Shown piece after piece: positions 33,936 to 44,157 of a stretch of 64,000 nucleotides of DNA. The notes under the pieces were generated by a model. That model saw only the letters and a program-made list of their open reading frames with translations. It did no database searches and was not told where the DNA came from. Position numbers and translations under genes: made by a program. Within the stretch, counting starts at the first letter, position 1. Each line of letters opens with the position of its first letter. The stretch is from Hyphomicrobiales bacterium (GTDB lineage Bacteria; Pseudomonadota; Alphaproteobacteria; Rhizobiales; Rhizobiaceae), in NCBI GenBank assembly GCA_900465685.1, contig UEGR01000005.1, forward strand, positions 186,001-250,000. The letters are read 5' to 3'.

Positions 33936-35210
33936 ATGAGCAAAGTCAGCAACAGCGGCGGCGATTCCAAGAATACGCTTTATTGCTCGTTCTGCGGCAA
34001 AAGCCAGCATGAAGTGCGCAAGCTGATTGCAGGCCCGACCGTTTTCATCTGCGACGAATGCGTCGAACTCTGCATGGATATCATCCGCGAGGAAAACAAA
34101 TCCTCGATGGTGAAGTCCCGCGAGGGCGTGCCTACGCCGCAGGAAATCATGGCCGTTCTTGACGACTACGTCATCGGCCAGAAGGATGCCAAGCGCGTTC
34201 TGTCGGTCGCGGTGCACAATCACTACAAGCGTCTCGCGCATCAGTCGAAGAGCAACGATATCGAACTGGCGAAGTCGAATATTCTTCTCGTTGGTCCGAC
34301 CGGCTGCGGCAAGACCTATCTTGCCCAGACGCTCGCTCGCATCATTGATGTGCCATTCACCATGGCCGACGCGACGACACTCACGGAAGCCGGTTATGTC
34401 GGTGAAGACGTTGAAAACATCATCCTGAAACTGCTTCAGGCTGCTGATTACAACGTCGAACGCGCACAGCGCGGCATCGTCTATATCGACGAAGTGGACA
34501 AGATCAGCCGCAAGTCCGACAACCCGTCCATCACGCGCGATGTATCGGGCGAAGGCGTGCAGCAGGCGCTTCTCAAGATCATGGAAGGCACCGTTGCTTC
34601 GGTTCCTCCGCAGGGCGGTCGCAAGCATCCGCAGCAGGAATTCCTGCAGGTGGATACGACGAACATCCTGTTTATCTGTGGCGGTGCCTTTGCCGGTCTC
34701 GACAAGATCATCTCGGCACGTGGCGAGAAAACCTCCATCGGCTTCGGCGCAACGGTCCGCTCGGTTGACGAGCGTCGTATCGGTGCGGTGTTCCGTGAGC
34801 TGGAACCGGAAGATTTGCTGAAGTTCGGTCTCATTCCGGAATTCGTCGGTCGTCTGCCGGTTATCGCAACGCTCGAAGACCTCGACGTTGATGCACTGGT
34901 TCAGATCCTGACCGAGCCGAAGAACGCGCTCGTGAAGCAGTATCAGCGCCTGTTCGATATGGAAAATGTCGAGCTGGTGTTCCACGACGACGCCTTGCGC
35001 GCCATTGCCAACAAGGCAGTCGAACGCAAGACGGGTGCTCGTGGTCTGCGCTCGATCATGGAAAAGATCCTGCTCGATACGATGTTCGAATTGCCGACAC
35101 TGGAAGGTGTTCGCGAAGTCGTGATCTCCGGTGATGTGGTGGATGGCAGCGCCCGTCCTCTGTACATCTATGCGGAGCGTCAGGACGAGAAGGGCAACGT
35201 TTCGGCTTAA
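33936..35210 (+). CDS. clpX: ATP-dependent Clp protease ATP-binding subunit ClpX
   Basis: ClpX is the hexameric unfoldase partner of ClpP. 424 residues: N-terminal zinc domain ([10 protein letters not shown]...[10 protein letters not shown], four Cys present), Walker A GPTGCGKT, Walker [10 protein letters not shown], the pore and RKH loop regions, and the C-domain ending with the [12 protein letters not shown] helix. AAAGGAAAC precedes the ATG. Confidence 0.98.
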   Translation: MSKVSNSGGDSKNTLYCSFCGKSQHEVRKLIAGPTVFICDECVELCMDIIREENKSSMVKSREGVPTPQEIMAVLDDYVIGQKDAKRVLSVAVHNHYKRLAHQSKSNDIELAKSNILLVGPTGCGKTYLAQTLARIIDVPFTMADATTLTEAGYVGEDVENIILKLLQAADYNVERAQRGIVYIDEVDKISRKSDNPSITRDVSGEGVQQALLKIMEGTVASVPPQGGRKHPQQEFLQVDTTNILFICGGAFAGLDKIISARGEKTSIGFGATVRSVDERRIGAVFRELEPEDLLKFGLIPEFVGRLPVIATLEDLDVDALVQILTEPKNALVKQYQRLFDMENVELVFHDDALRAIANKAVERKTGARGLRSIMEKILLDTMFELPTLEGVREVVISGDVVDGSARPLYIYAERQDEKGNVSA

Positions 35211-35515
35211 GAGATTGAAAATATCCTCAAAAGGCCGCGAAAGCGGCCTTTTTTGTTGCCAGTCTGGCAATTCAATTTAGTGTTGAGAGTTCAACGCTCT
35301 TGTATCGGGGCATATCCGAAGCGGCATATTGTGCAAATTGCCAGGACGGCGCAGGATAGTTAACGATTCTATGAAAGCCGCCCCGATACTGGCTATTGAA
35401 TTGCTGGGCGTGGCTCTCCAAGTATGAACCGAAGCACGCTGTGCGACCTGCCTCATGATGAAAGGGGGCGCCGGCGCGGCAGTCGGGTCGAAAGGCCTGA
35501 GAAAGGACTTGAGTT
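35211..35515. other. clpX-lon intergenic region
   Basis: 305 bp. After the clpX terminator there is a pair of complementary 10-mers, GTATCGGGGC (35302-35311) and GCCCCGATAC (35380-35389), 68 bases apart, and a GANTC-poor AT-mixed stretch. It must hold the lon promoter; I found no clear heat-shock sigma match. Confidence 0.5.
35229..35256 (+). terminator. clpX terminator
   Basis: AAAAGGCCGC, loop GAAA, GCGGCCTTTT then TTG. GNRA loop and T tract make it a strong rho-independent terminator. Confidence 0.92.
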
Positions 35516-37954
35516 ATGACGGGTATTGAAGACAAGACCCCGATGGGTGGATCGGAAGCGGGCGGTGCAGACGGGCTTTATGCCGTTCTTCCGTTGCGCG
35601 ATATTGTGGTCTTCCCGCACATGATCGTTCCGCTTTTTGTCGGACGCGAAAAGTCTATTCGCGCTCTGGAAGAAGTGATGGGCGTCGACAAGCAGATACT
35701 GCTTGCGACCCAGAAGAACGCCGCCGATGACGATCCGGCGCCAGACGCGATTTATGAAATTGGCACGATTGCCAATGTGCTTCAGCTTTTGAAGCTGCCG
35801 GACGGCACCGTAAAAGTGCTGGTCGAGGGCACAGCGCGCGCCAAGATTTCCAAGTTTACGGATCGCGAAGACTATCACGAAGCTTATGCTGCGGCTCTGC
35901 CGGAGCCTGAAGAAGATGCCGTCGAGATTGAGGCGCTTGCCCGTTCGGTGGTTTCCGACTTCGAAAACTACGTCAAGCTGAACAAGAAGATTTCGCCGGA
36001 AGTGGTTGGCGCTGCCAGCCAGATCGACGATTATTCCAAGCTTGCCGATACGGTTGCTTCGCATCTCGCGATCAAGATTCCTGAAAAGCAGGAAATGCTG
36101 TCCATTCTCTCGGTGCGTGAGCGTCTTGAGAAGGCTCTTTCCTTCATGGAAGCCGAAATTTCGGTTCTGCAGGTTGAGAAGCGCATCCGCTCGCGCGTCA
36201 AGCGCCAGATGGAGAAGACTCAGCGCGAATATTATCTCAATGAGCAGATGAAGGCGATCCAGAAGGAGCTTGGTGACGGCGAGGACGGTCGCGATGAAGC
36301 GGCTGAACTGGAAGAACGCATCAACAAGACCAAGCTTTCCAAGGAAGCACGCGAAAAGGCCCAGGCTGAGCTGAAGAAGCTGCGCACCATGAGCCCGATG
36401 TCTGCCGAAGCAACGGTTGTGCGCAACTATCTCGACTGGCTGCTGTCCATTCCATGGGGCAAGAAGTCGAAGGTCAAGCAGGACCTGAACTTTGCGGAAG
36501 AAGTGCTCAACAATGATCACTTCGGTCTCGACAAGGTCAAGGAACGCATTGTCGAATATCTCGCGGTGCAGGCTCGTTCGACCAAGATCAAGGGCCCGAT
36601 CATCTGCCTCGTTGGACCTCCCGGCGTGGGTAAGACTTCGCTTGCGCGCTCCATCGCCAAGGCCACCGGTCGTGAATATGTGCGTATGTCGCTTGGCGGC
36701 GTGCGTGACGAAGCTGAAATCCGCGGTCACCGCCGCACTTATATCGGCTCGATGCCCGGCAAGGTCATCCAGTCGATGAAGAAAGCGAAGAAGTCCAACC
36801 CGCTCTTCCTGCTCGATGAAATCGACAAGATGGGCCAGGATTTCCGCGGCGATCCGTCGTCGGCAATGCTCGAGGTGCTGGATCCGGAACAGAACGCAAC
36901 CTTCATGGATCATTACCTTGAGGTTGAGTATGACCTGTCCAACGTCATGTTCGTGACGACCGCCAATACGCTGAACATCCCTGGTCCGTTGCTGGATCGT
37001 ATGGAGATCATCCGTATCGCCGGTTACACCGAGGACGAAAAGCTGGAGATCGCCAAGCGGCACCTGCTGCCGAAGGCCATCAAGGACCATGCTTTGCAGC
37101 CGAAGGAGTTCTCGCTCACTGACGATGCACTGCGCAATGTGATCCGCCTTTATACCCGGGAAGCCGGTGTACGTAGCCTTGAGCGCGAGATGATGACTCT
37201 CGCCCGTAAGGCAGTCACCGAAATCCTGAAGTCGAAGAAGAAGTCGGTGAAGATCACCGACAAGAATCTCTCCGACTATCTGGGTGTCGAGCGTTTCCGC
37301 TTCGGTCAGATCGACGGCGAAGATCAGGTCGGTGTTGTTACCGGCTTGGCATGGACGGAAGTTGGCGGCGAATTGCTGACCATCGAAGGTGTCATGATGC
37401 CCGGTAAGGGCCGCATGACCGTCACGGGTAACCTGCGTGACGTGATGAAGGAATCGATTTCCGCTGCGGCATCCTATGTCCGCTCGCGGGCCGTTGATTT
37501 CGGCATCGAACCTCCGCTGTTCGACAAGCGCGACATCCACGTTCACGTGCCGGAAGGTGCGACGCCGAAGGACGGTCCGTCCGCCGGTATCGCCATGGTC
37601 ACGACCATCGTTTCCGTGCTGACCGGTATTCCGGTTCGCAAGGATATTGCGATGACCGGTGAAGTGACGCTGCGCGGTCGGGTTCTGCCGATTGGCGGCC
37701 TGAAGGAAAAGCTTCTCGCGGCTCTGCGCGGTGGCATCAAGAAGGTTCTGATCCCGGAAGAAAACGCCAAGGATTTGGCGGAGATTCCGGACAATGTGAA
37801 GAACAATCTTGAGATCGTTCCGGTGTCTCGCGTTGGTGAAGTGCTGAAGCACGCGCTCGTGCGTCAGCCCGAACCAATCGAGTGGACTGAGCCCGAAGCA
37901 CCTGCAAACGTGCCTGCGGTTGACGATGAAGCAGGCGCTACAACAGCGCATTGA
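35516..37954 (+). CDS. lon: ATP-dependent protease Lon (La)
   Basis: Lon degrades misfolded and selected regulatory proteins. 812 residues: N-terminal substrate domain (about 20-215), AAA+ with Walker [10 protein letters not shown] and Walker [11 protein letters not shown], and the protease domain with catalytic Ser in [11 protein letters not shown] and Lys in [10 protein letters not shown]. The acidic C-terminal tail ([14 protein letters not shown]) is variable. Together with hflX, clpP and clpX it forms a protein quality-control block. Confidence 0.98.
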   Translation: MTGIEDKTPMGGSEAGGADGLYAVLPLRDIVVFPHMIVPLFVGREKSIRALEEVMGVDKQILLATQKNAADDDPAPDAIYEIGTIANVLQLLKLPDGTVKVLVEGTARAKISKFTDREDYHEAYAAALPEPEEDAVEIEALARSVVSDFENYVKLNKKISPEVVGAASQIDDYSKLADTVASHLAIKIPEKQEMLSILSVRERLEKALSFMEAEISVLQVEKRIRSRVKRQMEKTQREYYLNEQMKAIQKELGDGEDGRDEAAELEERINKTKLSKEAREKAQAELKKLRTMSPMSAEATVVRNYLDWLLSIPWGKKSKVKQDLNFAEEVLNNDHFGLDKVKERIVEYLAVQARSTKIKGPIICLVGPPGVGKTSLARSIAKATGREYVRMSLGGVRDEAEIRGHRRTYIGSMPGKVIQSMKKAKKSNPLFLLDEIDKMGQDFRGDPSSAMLEVLDPEQNATFMDHYLEVEYDLSNVMFVTTANTLNIPGPLLDRMEIIRIAGYTEDEKLEIAKRHLLPKAIKDHALQPKEFSLTDDALRNVIRLYTREAGVRSLEREMMTLARKAVTEILKSKKKSVKITDKNLSDYLGVERFRFGQIDGEDQVGVVTGLAWTEVGGELLTIEGVMMPGKGRMTVTGNLRDVMKESISAAASYVRSRAVDFGIEPPLFDKRDIHVHVPEGATPKDGPSAGIAMVTTIVSVLTGIPVRKDIAMTGEVTLRGRVLPIGGLKEKLLAALRGGIKKVLIPEENAKDLAEIPDNVKNNLEIVPVSRVGEVLKHALVRQPEPIEWTEPEAPANVPAVDDEAGATTAH

Positions 37955-37979
37955 CAGTCGATAAGACGACCAACAAACG

Positions 37980-38010
37980 AAATGCCGGGCCAAAAGCCCG
38001 GCATTTCTGT
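37980..38010 (+). terminator. lon terminator
   Basis: AATGCCGGGC, loop CAAAA, GCCCGGCATT, then TCTGTG. Long perfect stem. Confidence 0.85.
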
Positions 38011-38132
38011 GTTTAACCCCAGAAAACCGGGCTTTTTTGACATTGACAGGCTTGGTTTGGCGAGCGTTTCGAATAAACTCCGCCCAATCCGGTCACGTTA
38101 TCCGTTCCGGTAGGTAAAGAAAGGAAATGCCA

Positions 38133-38408
38133 ATGAACAAGAACGAATTGGTTGCCGCAGTCGCGGAAAAGGGCGGTTTGACGAAGGCTGATGCCGGTAC
38201 GGCTGTTGACGCCGTGCTCGCTGCTGTCACCGGCGCACTGAAGGCTGGTGAAGAAGTCCGCCTGCCAGGCTTCGGCGTTTTCTCCGTTTCGCACCGTGCA
38301 GCTTCGACCGGCCGCAATCCGTCGACCGGCAAGGAAGTTGCTATTCCGGCTCGCAACGTGCCGAAGTTCTCGGCCGGCAAGGGCCTGAAGGATGCCGTTA
38401 ACGGCTAA
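38133..38408 (+). CDS. hup: HU-family DNA-binding protein
   Basis: HU bends and compacts DNA as a dimer. 91 residues beginning MNKNELVAAVAEKGGLTKADAG, with the family signature GFGVFSVSHRAASTGRNPSTGKEVAIPA spanning the DNA-binding arm. The ATG at 38133 has AAAGGA seven bases upstream; an ATG two codons earlier overlaps that site. Located downstream of lon as in many proteobacteria. Confidence 0.96.
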   Translation: MNKNELVAAVAEKGGLTKADAGTAVDAVLAAVTGALKAGEEVRLPGFGVFSVSHRAASTGRNPSTGKEVAIPARNVPKFSAGKGLKDAVNG

Positions 38409-38503
38409 TGCATAATCTCGGAAAGCCGGAAGGCTTTTCGAAGCATTTGTGTGTGAAGGTAAGATTTCGGTCGCTGCGTGATGAACGTGAGCGGCTGTCG
38501 AGA

Positions 38504-38530
38504 AGGCCCGGCTCGTCCGGGCTTTTTTCT
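38504..38530 (+). terminator. HU gene terminator
   Basis: GCCCGG, loop CTCGT, CCGGGC followed by TTTTTT. About 95 bp after the stop codon. Confidence 0.8.
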
Positions 38531-38734
38531 TTTCTGCGGTGATATCCCGTTCGTTTGAACATGACGGCTTACCAATCAGAATAAGCTCTGAGGTTTAGGG
38601 TATCCGTGCCTTGTATTTTGGAGTCTCGGATTTCGGTGTCGTGTTGGATGATCTGCCGGACAGGATTGAGTGCAGTTGGCAGGAAGCAGATCGGAAGGCC
38701 CGTAATTTGGAAACTTCTGCGTCGGAGTACCTAT

Positions 38735-38767
38735 GAAAAAAGCCGGGCGCTAGACCCGGCTTTTTTC
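38735..38767. terminator. Bidirectional terminator after uvrA
   Basis: GAAAAAAGCCGGG, loop CGCTAGA, CCCGGCTTTTTTC. Symmetric A and T tracts allow termination from either side; uvrA (minus) ends 24 bp away. Confidence 0.92.
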
Positions 38768-38790
38768 GTATCTTCACTATTGAGCTGCGC

Positions 38791-41715
38791 TTACTCCGCA
38801 GCCTCTGAGTTCCGCTTGGGGCGTCGCTCCAGCAGTTCTTTGAGGAAATGGCCGGTATAAGAGCGCTTTTCCTTCACGATATCTTCCGGACGCCCCACAG
38901 CAACGATCTCACCGCCGCCGTCACCGCCTTCAGGGCCAAGATCGATCACCCAGTCGGCTGTCTTGATGACTTCGAGATTGTGCTCGATCACCACCACCGT
39001 ATTGCCCTGTTCGACCAGCTCATGCAGCACTTCCAGCAGCTTTGCTACGTCATGGAAATGCAGGCCAGTGGTTGGCTCGTCTAGGATATAGAGCGTGCGT
39101 CCGGTTGCGCGGCGCGACAGTTCCTTCGCGAGCTTCACACGCTGAGCTTCACCGCCCGAAAGCGTCGTCGCCTGTTGCCCGACCTTGATATAGCCGAGGC
39201 CGACCTTGACCAGTGTTTCCAGCTTGTCGCGCACGGCGGGCACGGCGGAGAAGAACTCTGCGCCTTCTTCAACGGTCATATCCAGCACATCGGCGATGGA
39301 CTTACCCTTGAACAGCACTTCCAGCGTTTCACGATTGTAGCGCTTGCCGTGGCAGACATCGCAGGTCACATACACATCCGGCAGGAAGTGCATTTCGATC
39401 TTGATAACACCGTCGCCCTGACAGGCCTCGCAGCGTCCACCCTTCACGTTGAAGGAGAAGCGACCTGGCTGATAGCCGCGCGCCTTGGCTTCCGGCAGGC
39501 CAGCGAACCAATCGCGGATCGGCGTGAAAGCGCCGGTATAGGTTGCCGGATTGGAGCGCGGCGTGCGTCCAATCGGCGACTGGTCGATATCGATCACCTT
39601 GTCGAGGAACTCCAGCCCTTCGATGCGATCATGTTCTGCCGGATGCTCGCGGGAGCCCATGATGCGGCGCGAAGCAGCCTTGAACAGCGTTTCGATCAGG
39701 AAGGTGGACTTGCCGCCGCCCGAAACGCCTGTCACGGCTGTGAAAGTGCCCAGCGGAATATCCGCCGAAACATTTTTCAGATTGTTGCCGCGTGCACCGA
39801 CAACACGGATGCGCTTGGTCTTGGAAATCTTGCGGCGCTCCGATGGAACGGCAACTTCCATGACGCCCGACAGATATTTGCCGGTCAGCGAGTTGGTATT
39901 GGACATCACGTCTTTTGGCGTGCCTTGTGCGATCACCTTGCCGCCATGGACACCGGCAGCCGGACCGATATCCACCACATAGTCCGCCGTCAGGATGGCG
40001 TCTTCGTCATGCTCCACCACGATGACCGTATTGCCGAGATCGCGCAGATGACGAAGCGTGTCCAGCAGGCGGGCATTATCGCGCTGATGCAGGCCGATGG
40101 ACGGCTCGTCCAGCACATAGAGAACGCCCGTCAGACCAGAGCCGATCTGGGAGGCGAGGCGGATACGCTGGCTTTCACCACCCGATAGCGTGCCTGAATT
40201 ACGCGCCAATGTCAGATAATCGAGGCCGACATCATTGAGGAACTGCAGGCGCTCGCGGATTTCCTTGAGGATGCGCGCTGCAATTTCCCGCTGCTTGTCG
40301 TTGAAGCTGCCATCGACATCGCGGAACCAGGCATCAGCCTTGCGGATCGACATTTCGGTAATTTCGCCGATATGCTTCATACCGATTTTCACGGCCAGCG
40401 CTTCCGGCTTCAGGCGATAGCCGTTGCAAGCCGGGCAGGGCGTCGAAGACATGAAGCGTTCAATCTCTTCACGCGACCAGGCAGAATCAGTTTCCTTCCA
40501 GCGGCGCTCGAGATTGGGAATGACGCCTTCAAAAGGCTTCGTGGTCTGATAAGAACGCAGGCCGTCGTCATACTGGAAGGTGATTTCCTTGCCGTCTGTG
40601 CCGTAAAGAATGGCGTGCTGCGATTCCTTGGACAGATCAGACCAGCGAGTACCAACCTTGAAGCCATAGGCCTTGCCCAGCGCTTCCAGCGTCTGATTGT
40701 AATAAGGCGAGGACGACCGCGCCCAAGGCGCAATCGCTCCGTCTTTCAACGCAGCGCTTTCATCGGGAACAATCAGATTCGGATCGATGGCTTGCTGTGT
40801 ACCGAGACCGTCGCAGGTCGGGCAGGCGCCAAAGGGATTGTTGAACGAGAAAAGACGCGGCTCGATTTCCGGAATGGTGAAGCCGGAAACAGGGCAGGCG
40901 AATTTTTCAGAGAACAGAATGCGTTCGTGGGTCTCGTTGGCCGACTTGTTGGCTGCACCACCTTCCGCCGTTTCTTCGGGTGGCAACGGCTTGTCGGCGA
41001 ATTCTGCGATAGCCAGACCTTCGGCGAGCTTCAGACAGGTTTCGAGACTGTCCGCAAGGCGCGAGGTGAGGTCAGGACGCACGACAACGCGGTCGACCAC
41101 CACATCGATATCGTGCTTGTATTTCTTGTCGAGTGCCGGAGCATCGGCAATCTCATAGAACGTGCCGTCAACCTTGACGCGCTGAAAACCCTTCTTGAGA
41201 AGCTCCGCCAGTTCCTTCTTGTACTCGCCTTTACGCCCGCGCACGATTGGCGCCAGAATGTACAGACGCGTACCTTCTTCCAGCGCGATGATGCGATCGA
41301 CCATCTGGCTGACGGTCTGGCTTTCGATGGGGAGACCGGTCGCTGGCGAATAGGGCACGCCCACACGCGCGAAAAGAAGGCGCATATAGTCGTAGATTTC
41401 CGTAACGGTGCCGACAGTCGAGCGCGGATTGCGGCTCGTCGTCTTCTGTTCGATGGAAATGGCAGGCGACAGACCGTCGATCTGGTCCACATCCGGCTTC
41501 TGCATCATTTCCAGAAACTGGCGCGCATAGGCCGAGAGGCTTTCCACGTAGCGGCGCTGGCCTTCTGCATAAATGGTGTCGAAGGCAAGCGACGACTTGC
41601 CCGAGCCGGAAAGGCCCGTCATGACGATCAGCTTGTCGCGTGGCAAATCCAGATCGACATTTTTAAGATTGTGCTCGCGCGCGCCACGTATGGAAATGAA
41701 TTTCTGATCGCTCAT
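38791..41715 (-). CDS. uvrA: UvrABC excision nuclease subunit UvrA
   Basis: UvrA finds helix-distorting lesions and loads UvrB in nucleotide excision repair. 974 residues with two ABC ATPase modules: Walker [10 protein letters not shown] and GVSGGGKST, signature LSGGE twice, and zinc-finger cysteines (CPVSGF..., [23 protein letters not shown]). The start is set at [17 protein letters not shown]; the frame is open to 41871, but AGGACGCGGA precedes 41715 and the SOS promoter would start transcription downstream of that longer start. Confidence 0.97.
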   Translation of the reverse strand: MSDQKFISIRGAREHNLKNVDLDLPRDKLIVMTGLSGSGKSSLAFDTIYAEGQRRYVESLSAYARQFLEMMQKPDVDQIDGLSPAISIEQKTTSRNPRSTVGTVTEIYDYMRLLFARVGVPYSPATGLPIESQTVSQMVDRIIALEEGTRLYILAPIVRGRKGEYKKELAELLKKGFQRVKVDGTFYEIADAPALDKKYKHDIDVVVDRVVVRPDLTSRLADSLETCLKLAEGLAIAEFADKPLPPEETAEGGAANKSANETHERILFSEKFACPVSGFTIPEIEPRLFSFNNPFGACPTCDGLGTQQAIDPNLIVPDESAALKDGAIAPWARSSSPYYNQTLEALGKAYGFKVGTRWSDLSKESQHAILYGTDGKEITFQYDDGLRSYQTTKPFEGVIPNLERRWKETDSAWSREEIERFMSSTPCPACNGYRLKPEALAVKIGMKHIGEITEMSIRKADAWFRDVDGSFNDKQREIAARILKEIRERLQFLNDVGLDYLTLARNSGTLSGGESQRIRLASQIGSGLTGVLYVLDEPSIGLHQRDNARLLDTLRHLRDLGNTVIVVEHDEDAILTADYVVDIGPAAGVHGGKVIAQGTPKDVMSNTNSLTGKYLSGVMEVAVPSERRKISKTKRIRVVGARGNNLKNVSADIPLGTFTAVTGVSGGGKSTFLIETLFKAASRRIMGSREHPAEHDRIEGLEFLDKVIDIDQSPIGRTPRSNPATYTGAFTPIRDWFAGLPEAKARGYQPGRFSFNVKGGRCEACQGDGVIKIEMHFLPDVYVTCDVCHGKRYNRETLEVLFKGKSIADVLDMTVEEGAEFFSAVPAVRDKLETLVKVGLGYIKVGQQATTLSGGEAQRVKLAKELSRRATGRTLYILDEPTTGLHFHDVAKLLEVLHELVEQGNTVVVIEHNLEVIKTADWVIDLGPEGGDGGGEIVAVGRPEDIVKEKRSYTGHFLKELLERRPKRNSEAAE

Positions 41716-41854
41716 TCCGCGTCCTGCCTGCTTCGTGATGCCATGGATAGACTGGCTTCGGCTCTGATGCTGCCGCGCCAATCCCGTAATATGGGGCGAC
41801 GCCCTCCAAAGAAGAAGGGGGTAGGTCATCCTAATTTGCGCTCTTGTAGCACCG

Positions 41855-41869
41855 GAACAAATATCGAAC
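41855..41869 (-). promoter_or_regulatory. LexA (SOS) box of uvrA
   Basis: GAAC-AAATATC-GAAC, an exact match to the alphaproteobacterial SOS box (GTTC-N7-GTTC on the minus strand). It overlaps a promoter read on the minus strand: TTGTTC (41866-41871), 17-bp spacer, TACAAG (41843-41848). LexA bound here would block polymerase. Confidence 0.85.
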
Positions 41870-42262
41870 AACCAGCCTTCTGATAGGCGATACGAAATGT
41901 GAACGCAAGAGCGTTGACTGTCACTCCTGACAGGAGCACACTTTGGTTACTCGCTGCTAGCGGAGAGGTATTGCGGAGGGATGACGCGATATCGGCAAGA
42001 GGTTCGCAGGAAGCGGGAAAATCCGGTAGGGAGGTAAAGGAGCATGAGTCCACCTGACTACACTGCCTAGCTTTCACACAGATGAAAGCACAGTCGATCT
42101 TGGTCGCGGATGCATTTTTTCGCAAGGAACCATGCATCGTTGATAAGAAGTTCGATTGCCGACAATTTATATATGCGCGGAAAACGAATGGCCGCGCGCC
42201 TTCGAGTTCCGAAAGATTTTGTCGACGAATTAATGCCGACATACGAGCTTTGCTCAAACCCC

Positions 42263-42308
42263 AAGCCCCGCGCGCCAAAGAAACAGTGAGCGGCGGGGCT
42301 TTTTCTTG
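42263..42308 (+). terminator. Terminator-like hairpin of an unknown transcript
   Basis: AAGCCCCGC (42263-42271), 21-base loop, GCGGGGCTT (42293-42301) then TTTCTT. No gene precedes it on the plus strand within 500 bp. Confidence 0.55.
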
Positions 42309-42453
42309 TCGAGATGACCGGTGCAAGGTTGTTGGAGTTCGGCTGGACCAACGAGTGGTTTTTAAAGCTCAGAAAGCCGCATAAATTTACCCACACAGTT
42401 TTCTGAAAATTGGGAGAGGAGCAGTTTTTGATGATGCAAAATGCTTGCATTTT

Positions 42454-42468
42454 GAACAAAACAAGAAC
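42454..42468 (+). promoter_or_regulatory. LexA (SOS) box of ssb
   Basis: GAAC-AAAACAA-GAAC, exact alphaproteobacterial SOS box, between a -35-like TTGCAT (42445-42450) and a -10-like CATAAA (42468-42473). About 185 bp before the ssb start. Confidence 0.8.
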
Positions 42469-42655
42469 ATAAACTCTGTGGACATTGACATTTCGCTGTA
42501 CTGGAATTGAGCGCTCCACGCGTCAGTCCTGTAAGGTAAATGAATGAGTTTCAGGTGATGGCGCAATTCATGCGCCTGATCCTTCTTTTGGTAAGCGCTC
42601 TTGTCGGGGTAGAAATATCCGAAGAGACGCGAATGAGACCCGGAGTGGATTTTCG

Positions 42656-43180
42656 ATGGCTGGTAGCGTCAATAAGGTCATTCTGGTCGGCAATCTTGGT
42701 GCCGATCCGGAAATTCGTCGTCTGAACTCAGGCGATGTGGTTGCCAATCTGCGTATTGCGACATCGGAAAGCTGGCGTGATCGTCAGTCTGGCGAACGCA
42801 AGGACCGCACCGAATGGCACAGCGTTGTCATTTTCAACGAAAACCTTGCCAAGGTCGCAGAACAGTATCTGAAAAAAGGCGCCAAGGTTTATATCGAAGG
42901 CGCGCTCCAGACCCGCAAGTGGCAGGACCAGAACGGCAACGAGCGTTATTCGACGGAAGTTGTGTTGCAGAAGTTCCGTGGCGAGCTTCAGATGCTCGAC
43001 AGCCGTGGCGAAGGCGGCGATCAGGGCCGTTCGTTTGACCGTGGCAGCAGCGGCGGTGGACGCAACCAGATGTCGGATTATTCCGGCGGCGGTGATTTCG
43101 GTTCGTCCGGCCCGTCTTCTTCGGGCGGCGGCGGTGGCGGCGGTTTCTCCCGCGATCTCGACGACGAAATTCCATTTTGA
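42656..43180 (+). CDS. ssb: Single-stranded DNA-binding protein SSB
   Basis: 174 residues: OB-fold domain (1-110, [46 protein letters not shown]), a Gly/Ser-rich linker (about 118-165) and the conserved acidic tip DDEIPF that recruits partner proteins. Divergent from uvrA, an arrangement common in proteobacteria, and with its own SOS box. GGAG lies before the ATG. Confidence 0.97.
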   Translation: MAGSVNKVILVGNLGADPEIRRLNSGDVVANLRIATSESWRDRQSGERKDRTEWHSVVIFNENLAKVAEQYLKKGAKVYIEGALQTRKWQDQNGNERYSTEVVLQKFRGELQMLDSRGEGGDQGRSFDRGSSGGGRNQMSDYSGGGDFGSSGPSSSGGGGGGGFSRDLDDEIPF

Positions 43181-43188
43181 TGAATTTG

Positions 43189-43217
43189 ACGGGCGCTTTA
43201 AGCGCCCGTTTCATTTT
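43189..43217. terminator. ssb/phnF terminator
   Basis: ACGGGCGCT, loop TTA, AGCGCCCGT then TTCATTTTG. Sits between convergent ssb and phnF and may serve both. Confidence 0.75.
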
Positions 43218-43244
43218 GGCTTGATTGTCTTTTAAATCAGAACA

Positions 43245-44042
43245 TTATGTATTCGTGTTATCTCTCTGATTAGTAATATTATTTATGATTTCATTCGCTT
43301 GGTAAGTCTCGATTGAAAACTCCATACGGTCAGCAGAAAAGCGGGTCAGCGAATACTGGATCGGGTGACCATCTGTGTCGACATTGATGGCACGTGCCAT
43401 CAGTACAATGGCCCCAGGTGAAAGCTTTAGATGTTTCAGATCATCTGAATCAGCATGTTGGGCCGATATGGTTGTCGATTTACGGAAATAATCCTCGATA
43501 CCTGCCTTCCGGAGCGCCCAGGTAATGGATCCATTTTCAGCATAGTCGGCGGCAAAATCGGGAAAACGCGCCGTATCCACCCAATGCGTTGCACGCGATA
43601 CCGGCCGCCCATCCGCACTATGCGCGGTTTCAAGTTTTGTGATTTCGCTGCCGACAGCGATGCCCAAGGCGTCCGCTATGTCAGCACTCGCAACTTCGGT
43701 GCCGCTGCTGAGTAATATGCCTTTGACTTCGCTGGCCTGCGTGCCCAGCGATTGAGAAATACGGGTGCGCTGCCCGATCTGGTAGGTCAGGCGCTTGGCA
43801 TTGGCGACAAATGTGCCGCGGCCCTGTTCAGCGCGGAGAACACCTTCCTGTGTCAGTGCCGCGATGGCGCTACGTACCGTATGACGGTTGACACCGAAAC
43901 GATCCGCCAGTTCCATCTCGGCAGGCATGCGTGCACCGGACTGAAGTTTTCCGGCCATGATGTCGCCGCGTATTTCGTCGGCAATCTGCCGCCAGATCGC
44001 CACGCCGCTGTTTCGTTCAATTCGTTTGGTCTTTGTCATCAA
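43245..44042 (-). CDS. phnF: GntR/HutC-family regulator of phosphonate use, PhnF
   Basis: 265 residues: winged helix at the N-terminus (WRQIADEIRGDIMAGKLQSGARMPAEMELADRFGVNRHTVRSAIAAL, about 17-60) and a UTRA ligand domain (about 95-250). PhnF proteins repress phn genes and are released by a phosphonate-pathway ligand. Divergent from phnG; the 115-bp gap holds a Pho box, a 20-bp inverted repeat and a minus-strand promoter (TTGTCT at 44107-44112, 17 bp, TACAAT at 44084-44089). The inverted repeat covers that -35 box, suggesting self-repression. Two tandem ATGs are possible starts. Confidence 0.92.
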   Translation of the reverse strand: MMTKTKRIERNSGVAIWRQIADEIRGDIMAGKLQSGARMPAEMELADRFGVNRHTVRSAIAALTQEGVLRAEQGRGTFVANAKRLTYQIGQRTRISQSLGTQASEVKGILLSSGTEVASADIADALGIAVGSEITKLETAHSADGRPVSRATHWVDTARFPDFAADYAENGSITWALRKAGIEDYFRKSTTISAQHADSDDLKHLKLSPGAIVLMARAINVDTDGHPIQYSLTRFSADRMEFSIETYQANEIINNITNQRDNTNT

Positions 44043-44060
44043 CTGTCATCGTCCTGTCAT
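44043..44060 (+). promoter_or_regulatory. Pho box of the phn operon
   Basis: CTGTCAT-CGTC-CTGTCAT: both heptamers match the PhoB consensus with the four-base spacer. A -10-like TAATAAT follows at 44071-44077, ten bases after the box, the usual geometry of a PhoB-activated promoter lacking a -35. It directs phnG and abuts the phnF start codon. Confidence 0.88.
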
Positions 44061-44092
44061 TGGCAGGGGGTAATAATTCTGTTATTGTATGG

Positions 44093-44112
44093 TTGTCTAG
44101 ATAAATAGACAA
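44093..44112. promoter_or_regulatory. Probable PhnF operator
   Basis: TTGTCTA-GATAAA-TAGACAA, a perfect 7+7 inverted repeat. It lies just downstream of the expected phnG transcription start and on the -35 of the phnF promoter. HutC-type regulators bind such dyads; PhnF binding is inferred. Confidence 0.65.
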
Positions 44113-44157
44113 ATATACGAAGCAAGTCAACAGGATTGAAACAGGGCGGAAAAGCTC

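Larger units (their letters stand above)
38409..38790. other. Convergent intergenic region between the HU gene and uvrA
   Basis: 382 bp with one terminator for each side (38504-38530, 38735-38767). The 200 bases between them have short frames on both strands but no ribosome-binding site or codon bias; I call no gene. Confidence 0.55.
41716..42655. other. Long uvrA-ssb intergenic region
   Basis: 940 bp between divergent genes. It carries a LexA box on each side and a terminator-like hairpin at 42263-42308 reading toward ssb, which would imply a transcript of a few hundred bases starting somewhere after 41870. Open frames here (for example minus-strand 42067-42519) are rich in Cys, Phe and His and lack ribosome-binding sites, so I do not call them. 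Confidence 0.6.

Noticed and set aside
35453..37993. 846-codon open frame antisense to lon
   Set aside because: It mirrors lon codon for codon, is rich in His, Arg and Gln, and has no ribosome-binding site or domain; a shadow of GC-biased coding.
38534..38734. Short frames between the HU and uvrA terminators
   Set aside because: No ribosome-binding site, no codon bias, no recognisable product.
42067..42519. 150-codon minus-strand frame in the uvrA-ssb gap
   Set aside because: Odd composition, no ribosome-binding site, crosses the ssb LexA box and a terminator-like hairpin.
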